From positions 1 through 34,312 of the forward strand of contig JAPPMR010000785.1 of NCBI GenBank assembly GCA_028818995.1: a stretch of 34,312 nucleotides of DNA, in the 5' to 3' direction. The notes beneath the pieces are model-generated. The model was given only the letters and a program-made list of their open reading frames with translations. It searched no databases and had not been told where the DNA came from. Below, one piece after another: positions 17,131 through 25,375 of the stretch (positions are counted from its first letter, which is position 1; every line of letters begins with the position of its first letter). The position numbers and the translations under genes were made by a program. The DNA comes from Candidatus Poribacteria bacterium (GTDB lineage: Bacteria; Poribacteria; WGA-4E; WGA-3G).

Positions 17131-20100
17131 ATGACAACCGATGTCCTACAAGATATTATTTCACGTTGCCATCAACGGCACGAGAAGCCACTTAAGCAAC
17201 GGAAAACGGTATTAGCACCTCCGATTTACAAAGGGTATCCTTACCATTTCAAAGTCTATTGTGCACACAGATATCCTGTGATGCTTCAAGACTTAGAGAC
17301 GGCAGGCATTTCTTTTATGCCGATAGGGCAGGCTCCTGGAACCGACTGTCCCCCGCGTCAGTTTGGAGGGGAGCGGTTCTTGAAACGCCAACAGGCGGCA
17401 GACTGGGATGCCGTTCGATGGTACAAATCGTGGGGGATCCAAGTATATACGGGTATGCCTTCGGCGCGCGATGGTGCGCCATGGCATGACATAGATTTTA
17501 AATATGAGGCTATCTGTGCTGCACCTGATGCAGTTCTCGCTTGCGTTCAAGCACTTGTTAACAGCGTTGTGAACCCATTATTGACAATGTCAAAGTCTGG
17601 TGGGCTGCGCTTCTCTTGCAGGATACCGGAGTACCTACACCCGAACACCGAGCAGGCACGGTTGTATGTCCAGGAACAGACCCAAACAGTAGAGAATCCG
17701 AACCTACATGAAGCATATATTGAGATTTTGGGTGAGAAGGGATACAATCGCTGGGATGCACGCTATGAGATTCTGCTCGGAAATCTGTTAGATCCACCTA
17801 TAATTTCTAAAGAGGTTTTCTTTGCACCTATCGATGCACTTCGCGCTACTACGCTTCACAAACCTGTTCTCCAAAGCGTACAATACGAGGAGGATATCCC
17901 AGCCGCACCATACTTTCTCGAATCAGGTAAACTTGAACTTGCCAAAGAAGCATTCCTTAAGCACGGTTTTTCTTATGTGAGACAGGAGGATGGATTTCAT
18001 TACTGGCGCCGACGAGATGATGGAATTGGTAGCGCAGAAGTATCATTATGGGAGAGTGAAAGTGGCGTGTGGATACGTGCTTCCACGTCTGATGCCGGAC
18101 TACCCACAGAGGCAACACTCATAACAGATGTTTGGAACGATACCGGCATTCTGCCGCCGCTCCCTGCAACGGGGCTGCCTTTAGATGATAAAGTGCTTGC
18201 CGTGCAAGAAGGAAAACTCAGTCCACTGGCAATAAGACGTCCTAAGCCGATATTACGCAAGCCCGAACCTACCGAAAAGACTGATGAAACACACGAAGAG
18301 ATGGGTGTTCAGGGGCAGCGTGCTTTTGAGAGGAACGCGCGCGTTCTTGGGTTTATCCGCGGGACAGCCTCAGAGAAAGACCCTGAAGTAGAATCCCTTC
18401 TACGGAATAGCGAAGTCATCTATTTAAACGTGCCAAGTGGTAAACCCGCAGCATCAGCAGAACAATTTCTTCAAAAGCGAAATGTGGAATCGGCTGCATG
18501 GTGGCGGGATAGGATGTATCTATGGGATCAGGTGAAAGATATCCCCGTTGACGAGCGGATGGCAACTCCCTTTCAACGTGGAAATGTCTGCGAGGATGCT
18601 GAGCGGTGCGAGGCACTTGAGGAAAAAGGTGGGAATCCGAACGAAATTATCTGTCCACAGTGCCGCGTTTACACAGCATGTCAGGAACGTGGCTATTTAT
18701 CGCAATCCTCTACATTAGAAACTACGAAAGCAAAAATAATAGAAAAATATAGACTGTTTATGGATCCAGCATACACAAAAATAGCGGATCAACTTCTTGA
18801 AGCGCGCGATGGAACACAGTCACTCTGTATCAATAATATCAGGAGAGCGAATCAATTGTTTCCCAGATGCAAACTATCTAAAACGACATTGGAGGAATGG
18901 ATTATCAACTGGCAAGGCAGTGCCTTAGGAAACTTTGCGATGGCTTTGCTGAATGCGGTAGAAATCAGAGACAGATACCATGCCGACGCTATCAAACGTC
19001 TTCGAACAGTGATGCAGGTGTTTGAATGGTTGGAAGAAGAACTCATCCAACAGATGTGCCACGTTAATGTACGGGGCAAGGTGGTTGCACGAGAGGCAAT
19101 TGATGCAGAGACTGGAGAAAAATTAGCACATTGGACAATAGAATTTGAGCGGGGGATCTCTGCTTATATTCCTTTGGACGCTGCGGCTGCGGACAGGCTG
19201 GCGGCACAAGAGCTGCCTTTTTTCCAGCCCCCCACTTTTGTTCCTAACGAAGACATGAGATTTCCGATGTCAATAGCGGATGCTGTCAGGTTGGGTATCT
19301 TGGATGTGGCGACTGTTGAAAACATTCAGGAGTTCCCAACGGTTTGTCAGGATCCACATTGGACGTTTTGGCATCAACTCAAATGTTTCTTTGCACATTA
19401 CACGAGGGACGCTGATGCGCCGATGCAATGGGAGGACGAAGAACTGCGGTTCTCGATACCGCCGGTCCTTGATCCGCGCGTCAGGCTCCTTTTGGTCACT
19501 GCCCCAGTTCTCTACGGCAAACATCTACGTCGTGCATTTTTCGATGAGGAAGTTGAGGTCCTTCCGCCCCAATCGATGGCGTGGGCTCCCGGAAATCGCG
19601 TTTTTCAGATTCGCACCGGTATCTATCCATGGAAGACAATTTTAGACATTAGCAACACCTGGGACAGTCTCGGGGTGTCTGAAACAGGGCAGCACATTTT
19701 TTGGCGGATCCAAGCCGAAATTGAAAGAGACCCCAATATTAAGCACGGGATTATAGCCGATGTTCATGCAATTGAACAGTTGGAGGATATCGCGAAAAAT
19801 GAGAATGTCTGTTTCTTGACGAGTTTTGATGTAGTGGAAGGATTGGAGACCGCTTTTCAAGCGGCGCAAGTCTTATGGATAGTTGGCATACCAAGAGTGG
19901 GCCCCCGTTCCCTTTTAGAGCGCACGCGAATCCTATTTGGAAACGACGAAGAACCTCTTTCTTATGAAATGGAACTTGAGCTCTACCGTTACAAAGACGA
20001 ACGCGTCCAAAGCGTTTATGAAGTGGAGGTCTTCCGTATTTTCAGAGAGATTATAGAGTTAGCTCAGCTGAACCGTTTGGCAAACAAGAAAATTATGTTG

Positions 20101-20523
20101 ATTACAAGTTTGCAAGTTCCTGAAATAACAGACAGACCTGAAACTCTCTTTTTCGACTGGGCAGATTTTGATGTCGCCGGCGAGTTAGATAAACTGCCCG
20201 AAGTGATAGCGACACGTGAACGTTTTGAGTCAGAACGCGACAATCTGACACCAGAATCCAGCAGAAAAGAGGTAGAAGATGTTCTGGGATGTTCCTCAAG
20301 GCAGGCAAACCGAGTGTTGCAAAAGCTGAGAGGGGGGAAGACACGTGTTACTTTCCGCGCTCAAATTCTCACACTTCTCGCTGACGGAGAAAGAAAAACA
20401 CCGGAAATCGTGGAAGCAATTAAAGGACATCCAAAAGCAATAAATACAAAACTCACGCGTCTTGTAGACGCCGGTGAAATTGTAAAGATTAAACGAGGTT
20501 TGTATACACTGCCAGAGGCATAA
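17131..20523 (+). CDS. Large paralogue 2: putative degenerate Fe-S helicase-like protein
   Basis: This 1130-residue protein aligns end to end with those at 8744-12178 and 28083-31307. It keeps the N-terminal WGIQVYTG, WHDIDFKY and SKSGGLRFSCR segments and the Cys cluster from residue ~487 (NVCEDAERC ... IICPQCRVYTACQERGYLSQ). The C-terminal winged helix is also kept (VLGCSSRQANRVLQKLRGG ... LVDAGEIVKIKRGLYTLP). It is the most degenerate at the ATPase-like positions: the IIDE segment has become SLCINNIRR, and the QxxGRxGR-like segment is EIIELAQLNR. The P-loop region reads FIRGTASEKD, without GKT/S. The start has a weak upstream CAGGG. Element 3 ends 13 bp upstream, so the native promoter has probably been displaced. 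Function unknown; an enzymatically inactive nucleic-acid-binding role is one reading. Confidence 0.85.
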   Translation: MTTDVLQDIISRCHQRHEKPLKQRKTVLAPPIYKGYPYHFKVYCAHRYPVMLQDLETAGISFMPIGQAPGTDCPPRQFGGERFLKRQQAADWDAVRWYKSWGIQVYTGMPSARDGAPWHDIDFKYEAICAAPDAVLACVQALVNSVVNPLLTMSKSGGLRFSCRIPEYLHPNTEQARLYVQEQTQTVENPNLHEAYIEILGEKGYNRWDARYEILLGNLLDPPIISKEVFFAPIDALRATTLHKPVLQSVQYEEDIPAAPYFLESGKLELAKEAFLKHGFSYVRQEDGFHYWRRRDDGIGSAEVSLWESESGVWIRASTSDAGLPTEATLITDVWNDTGILPPLPATGLPLDDKVLAVQEGKLSPLAIRRPKPILRKPEPTEKTDETHEEMGVQGQRAFERNARVLGFIRGTASEKDPEVESLLRNSEVIYLNVPSGKPAASAEQFLQKRNVESAAWWRDRMYLWDQVKDIPVDERMATPFQRGNVCEDAERCEALEEKGGNPNEIICPQCRVYTACQERGYLSQSSTLETTKAKIIEKYRLFMDPAYTKIADQLLEARDGTQSLCINNIRRANQLFPRCKLSKTTLEEWIINWQGSALGNFAMALLNAVEIRDRYHADAIKRLRTVMQVFEWLEEELIQQMCHVNVRGKVVAREAIDAETGEKLAHWTIEFERGISAYIPLDAAAADRLAAQELPFFQPPTFVPNEDMRFPMSIADAVRLGILDVATVENIQEFPTVCQDPHWTFWHQLKCFFAHYTRDADAPMQWEDEELRFSIPPVLDPRVRLLLVTAPVLYGKHLRRAFFDEEVEVLPPQSMAWAPGNRVFQIRTGIYPWKTILDISNTWDSLGVSETGQHIFWRIQAEIERDPNIKHGIIADVHAIEQLEDIAKNENVCFLTSFDVVEGLETAFQAAQVLWIVGIPRVGPRSLLERTRILFGNDEEPLSYEMELELYRYKDERVQSVYEVEVFRIFREIIELAQLNRLANKKIMLITSLQVPEITDRPETLFFDWADFDVAGELDKLPEVIATRERFESERDNLTPESSRKEVEDVLGCSSRQANRVLQKLRGGKTRVTFRAQILTLLADGERKTPEIVEAIKGHPKAINTKLTRLVDAGEIVKIKRGLYTLPEA

Positions 20524-20546
20524 ATGGTGTTTTCTGTTTTAATGAG

Positions 20547-20580
20547 AACCCGCGTCAAGCTGGAAAACTTGGCGCGGGTT
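20547..20580. terminator. Hairpin between convergent genes
   Basis: A 13-bp stem (AACCCGCGTCAAG / CTTGGCGCGGGTT, one G-T pair, 8-nt loop) lies between the stops of paralogue 2 (20523) and the LamG gene (20589). It could serve as a shared terminator, although neither side has a strong T-run. Confidence 0.55.
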
Positions 20581-20588
20581 ATGTTACA

Positions 20589-21353
20589 TTACTGAGTTTT
20601 AAGTGTTGCCCAAGTCATAGCAAGTTTACCAGAGGCATAGACATCAGCTGCTGTCTCAGCATCCATTACGGAAGCAATCTCGTCCTCGCTAAGGTCACGA
20701 TTATAGAGACGCACTTCGTCAATCTTACCTTTAAACAGATACTCATGATTGGCGCGTTCATTCGCACCAGCACCGATGAGAAACTCCTGCTTTGTGTTGA
20801 GTACAGGCTCCGCGTCAACTTCTCCGACAAGTTCACCGTTTACATAGAACTTCTGTTTACCATCGGCATACGTGCCAGCCAGGTGATCCCATTTACCTAA
20901 ATTGATAGCAGGCCCTGTTATTGGACTCCATCTATTACCGACACCTGTCCAAAATTGCCATTTGTTGCCAGGTTCTGCATAGATAATATATCCGCTTACA
21001 GGTGGCTCATCACGAGACGAAATCACAGCACGATGTCCTGCGCTACCGGGTTCTACATTTGCCCATGCAGTCACAGTAAATGCTTCCGAATTCAAGTCTG
21101 CATGAAACTCAACACTCACCTCATCACCTGCTTGATCAAACTCAAGAGCGCCACCGAAGTATCCATCATTTGTCCACTGCGGATCGCCCATTAATTTACC
21201 ATTATGACCATTGCCTGTTAAATCTTCCGTTGTATCACCTTTACCTTCATTGAATCCCCAATACGCTATAAGCCCTTTCTCTACAGATAGGACTGGCAAT
21301 GTTATGAAAATTGATGAGAAAAGTAAAGTGATTATCAAAGTTACAGTTTTCAT
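20589..21353 (-). CDS. Secreted LamG-domain protein
   Basis: This 254-residue exported protein has a signal peptide (MKTVTLIITLLFSSIFITLP) and one LamG/concanavalin A-like jelly-roll domain at residues ~25-235. The domain shows GLIAYWGFNEG, LTGNGHNGKL, FTVTAWANVEPG, WDHLAGTYADG and FKGKIDEVRLYNRDLSEDEI. LamG domains bind carbohydrate or protein, and no catalytic site is seen. The C-terminus GKLAMTWATLKTQ matches the tail of the lamin-tail protein at 797-5047. The start is set by AAGGAG upstream of ATG 21353; the longer frame adds only six residues. A TATAAT-like -10 lies near 21427-21432 on the minus strand. The neighbours are not functionally linked. Confidence 0.92.
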   Translation of the reverse strand: MKTVTLIITLLFSSIFITLPVLSVEKGLIAYWGFNEGKGDTTEDLTGNGHNGKLMGDPQWTNDGYFGGALEFDQAGDEVSVEFHADLNSEAFTVTAWANVEPGSAGHRAVISSRDEPPVSGYIIYAEPGNKWQFWTGVGNRWSPITGPAINLGKWDHLAGTYADGKQKFYVNGELVGEVDAEPVLNTKQEFLIGAGANERANHEYLFKGKIDEVRLYNRDLSEDEIASVMDAETAADVYASGKLAMTWATLKTQ

Positions 21354-21535
21354 TTCTATCTCCTTATTCATTTTAGACTTTGACAGGGCGCTCTAATGAA
21401 CGCCACTATATTATTTACAATAGACATTATAACATATTAGTTACGATAAGTCGTGTTAATTTATAATTCACATAAAACGTAAATTGTCTATACACAACCG
21501 TAGACTATACGGTATTTTCTGAGATAAACAGCACT

Positions 21536-21600
21536 TTCATGGAAGCAATGCTTACATGAAAGTATTGATTACAAGTAGATAGCACTTACATGTAAGCAAA
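21536..21600. promoter_or_regulatory. TTACATGTAA palindrome region
   Basis: A perfect CTTACATGTAAG palindrome (21585-21596) and an imperfect copy (ttacatgaaa, 21552-21561) follow the block tttcatggaagcaatg. The same block and two perfect TTACATGTAA palindromes occur, inverted, at 27917-27970 beside parA. Candidate operator or partition-related site. Confidence 0.4.
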
Positions 21601-21602
21601 AT

Positions 21603-21975
21603 TTACCAAACGTTCGGTTTGAAAGCCCCGGCTTTCAAGGCGGGGATGAAAAACCGCCAAAAAACCTTGATTTTTTTCAAGATATATGATATTCTATTTC
21701 TATCACTTGGAACCGCGAAATAAATAGAACGCTAAACCAAAGTAGCAGGGGTTTCATTTTGGGGTATCAGTAATCCCTGTAGTCGGTCATTGGCTGGACC
21801 CGCAATCGTTGCTATTGTGTCGCCCGATGAAGTTGCTATACACGGAAAAGCCCGATGCAACTCTAAAAGTCGGTAAACTTGATAAATCAAGTAAGAGATG
21901 CCCACTTCTCCAGTACAGTTCAGAATTCAGAAGACCTAAATAACCCCAATCCTTTAGGTTTGGGAGCAGTCAGAA
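21603..21975 (+). mobile_element. Coding-less tnpB-element remnant (LE, promoter and RE kept)
   Basis: The left end (accaaacgttcggttt, then gccccggctttcaaggcggg, then gatgaaaaaccg) matches the left end of element 1. A promoter of the same type follows at 21667-21695. The right end has CCCCAATCC...AGGTTTGGG at ~21944-21964. The ~370-bp interior has no tnpB frame but keeps segments such as gatgaagttgctatacacgg and aaagcccgatgcaac, which look like an omega-RNA region. It lies between the palindromes at 21586 and the recombinase gene. Confidence 0.6.
21667..21695 (+). promoter_or_regulatory. Promoter retained in the tnpB-element remnant
   Basis: TTGATT, a 17-nt spacer and TATTCT, at the place corresponding to the tnpB promoters of elements 1-3. 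Confidence 0.45.
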
Positions 21976-22045
21976 ATGTGTATCTTAACTCTCACCGATA
22001 GCGTTATATAAACTTTTTTATCATACATAAGAAAGGACTTTGAGA

Positions 22046-23266
22046 ATGAGAGGTTTAATTTACAAAATAACCTGTCAACCCACTCGGCAATCCTATATAG
22101 GTAAAACACGTTCCACACAGCAGCAAAGATGGTACCAGCACTGTTCGGATGCTAAGCGCAATAGTGATAAGGATTTGCACCAAGCCATCCGTGAATATGG
22201 CAGCGATGCTTTTCAGGTCACTACCTTACAAGAATGGGACGACATCTCTGACGATGCGTTGCAAGCTGCAGAAACCTATTTCATCACGGAACATAATACT
22301 TTCCATAACGGGTATAATATGCAGGTCAAGGGGGAGCCGTCTTACACACCCGTTCCTATTGAAATGCACACACAGGTCAGCGAGCGTTTACAATCCGAAG
22401 TTAAACGTTTGATGTCTGCCTCTTTAAGCGATAACACGCAACGCGCATATCGGCATGCACTCCAAAGTTTGGATCAATACCTAAACGGACAGCGGCTTAC
22501 CGACAGCGAACTCACCGCTTATATCACACATCTCCACGATAACGGCAAATCCCCAGCCACCATCAGCCAAGTCGTTGCCGCAGTTAAGTGGCAACTGAAA
22601 AAAGACAACGAAACTATCCATTTACCTATAACCGATACAACGCTCGCAGGTATTCGGCGTGATGGAAAAGAGAGGGGACGCGGGCAGGTAGATGGGCTTA
22701 TTTGGCAAGATGTAGAAAGAATCTGTATAAAAGCAGAAACCGAAGACACACTCGCGGGCTTACGAGACGCTGCGATGATACGACTGATGAGTGATTGTTT
22801 GCTACGGATCAGTGAGGTTGTCACTGTTAATGTTGGTGATTTCAAAGATAAAACTTTGACGCTCCAAACCTCTAAATCTGACCAAGAAGGGCACGGCGAA
22901 ACATTATACGTTTGTGACTCTACACGGAAGATACTGAAGCAATATCAAGAAAGAGCAGGTATTACACACGGTGCTGTTTTCAGACACATCCGCCGCGGTG
23001 GACATATTCAGAAAAACAGGCTTCATGAACATTCTGCTCGGCGTATCATACAAAAACGTGCAAAAGATGCCGGTGTGGAAGGGTTTATCTCTGGGCATTC
23101 ACTACGTGTCGGCTCGGCTGTCTCGCTTGCGCAGGCGGGAGCGTCTATTGTGGATATGCAGGTGGCGGGCAGGTGGAAATCATCACAGATGCCGGCACAT
23201 TATGCTAAAGCCGAACTTGCAGAACGTGGCGCTATCGCAAGATTCAAGGATGGAAAAGTGCAATAG
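22046..23266 (+). CDS. GIY-YIG nuclease / tyrosine recombinase fusion
   Basis: This 406-residue protein joins two DNA-processing domains. Residues 1-95 are a GIY-YIG nuclease domain: GLIYKI, YIGKT (17-21), Arg28, Glu76 in ETYFI, and NGYN (88-91). Residues ~115-400 are a tyrosine recombinase. A SAM-like N-terminal DNA-binding region (~115-190) precedes a catalytic domain with R254 (LLRISE), K277, H351 and R354 (GHSLR), W377 in the place of the second His, and the nucleophile Y386 (MPAHYAK). All key residues of both domains appear present. It probably makes site-specific recombination events for the surrounding plasmid-like region. The GIY-YIG part could add target nicking or binding. ATG 22046 has AAAGGA 8 nt upstream and is preferred over the TTG two codons earlier. 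Confidence 0.9.
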   Translation: MRGLIYKITCQPTRQSYIGKTRSTQQQRWYQHCSDAKRNSDKDLHQAIREYGSDAFQVTTLQEWDDISDDALQAAETYFITEHNTFHNGYNMQVKGEPSYTPVPIEMHTQVSERLQSEVKRLMSASLSDNTQRAYRHALQSLDQYLNGQRLTDSELTAYITHLHDNGKSPATISQVVAAVKWQLKKDNETIHLPITDTTLAGIRRDGKERGRGQVDGLIWQDVERICIKAETEDTLAGLRDAAMIRLMSDCLLRISEVVTVNVGDFKDKTLTLQTSKSDQEGHGETLYVCDSTRKILKQYQERAGITHGAVFRHIRRGGHIQKNRLHEHSARRIIQKRAKDAGVEGFISGHSLRVGSAVSLAQAGASIVDMQVAGRWKSSQMPAHYAKAELAERGAIARFKDGKVQ

Positions 23267-23520
23267 ACTCCGTGATCAAGGAAAATGCTACAAAATATCT
23301 TGAAATTAGATCCAACTTTTAACGGATCAACACCCAACTTTTTCTGCAAACTTATTGTAAATATATTGGATATCTATTGTTTGGCAAACCACAAAAACTT
23401 CTTATCATCACACAGAACAAGATATAATATCAGCATAAAAACAAAACCTATCTCCAAATCGCGACTTTACCTTCAGAAAAAACCGAAAAATGAACGATTT
23501 TAGGGACACATTTCGTAATT

Positions 23521-23842
23521 TTGACAATCTTTTTACAGAATTATGCAAATTTGTGTAAATTTAAGTTGATTTAAAAGTGGAGTTAATAGTAAAATGAAAT
23601 TGTCAGGAGAGTTAAATAGATTATGTTTAAAAGCCGAAAAGACCCAAGGCTTTTAAACACAAACACCTCGGGTCCACCCTACAAAAGTAGTATTCGGCGC
23701 GATTTTTTGGCGACCAGCTCGAAAAATCGTTTACCTGCTAATAAGCAGGATGATAAGAGTATAACACATCATAAAATAAAAAACAAGTTTTTTATTATTT
23801 TTTATGAAAAAATACTCTTATTGCCTCAAAATAAGGTGTTTT
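23521..23842 (+). promoter_or_regulatory. Leader region of the Rep-like gene 2
   Basis: The 580-bp gap 23267-23842 has no convincing gene. It holds a possible TTGACA (23521-23526) with a poor -10. A TAAAAGCC/GGCTTTTA hairpin lies at ~23627-23655, a CGATTTTT/AAAAATCG hairpin at ~23699-23728, and an A/T-rich inverted repeat at ~23780-23800. An 80-codon frame at 23623-23865 has AGGAGAG 12 nt upstream but no recognisable similarity. It overlaps the start of the next gene, so I treat it as a possible leader peptide only. Confidence 0.35.
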
Positions 23843-24868
23843 ATGACTGTAAAAACGTTAAATAATGTAGATTTGGCTCAACCTAATCCGATATCTTCAG
23901 GCGTATACCCCGACATCTACGAAAACTGCCCAAATGATGAGCCGGTCGAGCCATCTCGTCCGTCCATCTTCGTAGAAACACAGGAAGATACGATGCAAGT
24001 TCCTTTTGGAACATTTAGTATGTTAGACGCTTTAATGGAAGGCACAGAAAAAGCGTTCGATACGGCGATCTATCAATGCTACAACGCGTTTTCTAATTGG
24101 GATTTAGGTTTATCTCATTCACTTTCAACCCGCCACGTTGGTAAGTTGTTTACGGTATCTCACCAATATGTGCAGCAAGCACTTTCGCGTTTGACTAACA
24201 AGAAATGGATGAAGCGTCTTTCCGGTAAATATAAGATCAGCAAGTTTGAGCTTAAGCATCATCTCTGTAATCACGAAGATATTCCGCATGATAAAGACGG
24301 TAGACCCACTAAGTGTGCGATGCCGCGTGGCTTTGGTGGTTTATTCGAGCGTATGATGTCTGGTGATGTTAGTTGGAAGTCGTTAATAATATGGATGCTG
24401 CTGAAGATTAATTCAGATTTTACGACAGGTATTACGGAACCTGTGGGCATAAAACAACTTTGTGAATGGACGCGGTTCGGCACAACGACGGTATCCGATT
24501 GTATTAAAGAACTTGAGTCTGCAGGTATGTTAGGGAAGTTGGAACGTCGCCCGCAAGAAGCACAGTCGTATCAATTGTATCCCAAGCCTTATGCCGAGCG
24601 TAGAGAGCGCACACCAGAGGCGGAGCGGACGTGGCGTGATATGCGTGTTGAAGGTAACTGGCGGTACAGTTTTAACGAGGAATGGCGTGTCAATGTTAAG
24701 ACTGCGGATATTCAGTATAGCCCGGACAAGAAGAAACCTTTTCGGAATGCATCTGACTACGAAAAGTTTCAGGTGATGCCCAAGAGTATAAGGAGGGATT
24801 TTGATTTAGCGGTTCGTATCCATTCGGATATGGCAGCCGCTCTCAATAAAAGTCCGTGTCCCACCTAA
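23843..24868 (+). CDS. Double-winged-helix Rep-like protein 2
   Basis: This 341-residue protein is a paralogue of 6681-7493. The first helix-turn-helix-like unit (~65-130) includes AIYQCYNAFSNW, TRHVGKLFTVSHQYVQQALS and RLSGKYKISKFEL. The second (~175-250) includes SLIIWMLLKINSDF, GIKQLCEWTRFGTTTVSDCI and KELESAGMLGKLE, ending YQLYPK. Two winged helices next to 21-bp direct repeats fit an iteron-binding initiator of the RepA/Rep_3 kind. The low similarity means the family is inferred, not proven. ATG 23843 is preceded by AAGGTG; the frame extends 13 codons further but with no ribosome binding site. A weak AGCCTA/TAGGCT hairpin follows the stop. The recombinase upstream and the beta-CASP and par genes downstream make it part of a plasmid-like block. 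Confidence 0.6.
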   Translation: MTVKTLNNVDLAQPNPISSGVYPDIYENCPNDEPVEPSRPSIFVETQEDTMQVPFGTFSMLDALMEGTEKAFDTAIYQCYNAFSNWDLGLSHSLSTRHVGKLFTVSHQYVQQALSRLTNKKWMKRLSGKYKISKFELKHHLCNHEDIPHDKDGRPTKCAMPRGFGGLFERMMSGDVSWKSLIIWMLLKINSDFTTGITEPVGIKQLCEWTRFGTTTVSDCIKELESAGMLGKLERRPQEAQSYQLYPKPYAERRERTPEAERTWRDMRVEGNWRYSFNEEWRVNVKTADIQYSPDKKKPFRNASDYEKFQVMPKSIRRDFDLAVRIHSDMAAALNKSPCPT

Positions 24869-25066
24869 AAAAGTAGAAATCAAAAAGTATTATTCAGCCT
24901 ATCCGATGTGGGTAGGCTATCGGTGTTGCAGAGATTGTTCTGTTTTTCGTTATTTTCAGGCGTTTTTCGGTAAAAATAAAGGGTTCATTGATTTTCGGTG
25001 AAAATATTGAGACCAAGTGTTAGAATTTTCCTGAAAAAGTGAACTTACACAAAATTTAACTTTTGT

Positions 25067-25129
25067 GAATTCCTGTGAGTTGTCACTGAATTCCTGTGAG
25101 TTGCCACTGAATTCCTGTAAATTGCCACC
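25067..25129. repeat. Three 21-bp iterons, candidate replication origin
   Basis: Direct repeats of gaattcctgtgagttg(c/t)cac plus t occupy 25067-25087 and 25088-25108. The third, slightly diverged (gaattcctgtaaattgccac plus c), occupies 25109-25129. They start 199 bp past the Rep-like gene stop. The flanks are A/T-rich, with caaaaatttttgag immediately after and more A/T-rich DNA to 25375, as expected of an iteron origin. No clear DnaA box was seen. Confidence 0.7.
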
Positions 25130-25375
25130 AAAAATTTTTGAGAGGTTGTAAAGCTTGTGTAGGCTTAGGTTTATGGGATTAGTGGAAATCGGTACCACTT
25201 TCTGTACGTACCAAATATAATTAACGTACCCATGCCAATTTTAATTTTAAAAAAAGAAGAGGCAATACTAACATCAATGCAAAAGAAAAAGTAAAAAGAA
25301 ATCATGTATAATATAAAAAGAACTTTAATTTCGAATCAAATACTACAGTATCTAAATTGACAGGAAAATCCTCTT

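Noticed and set aside
23285..23503. 72-codon ORF after the recombinase
   Set aside because: A/T-rich composition, no ribosome binding site, no similarity seen.
24956..25198. Minus-strand ORF with NSQEFSD repeats
   Set aside because: It is the translation of the 21-bp iterons.
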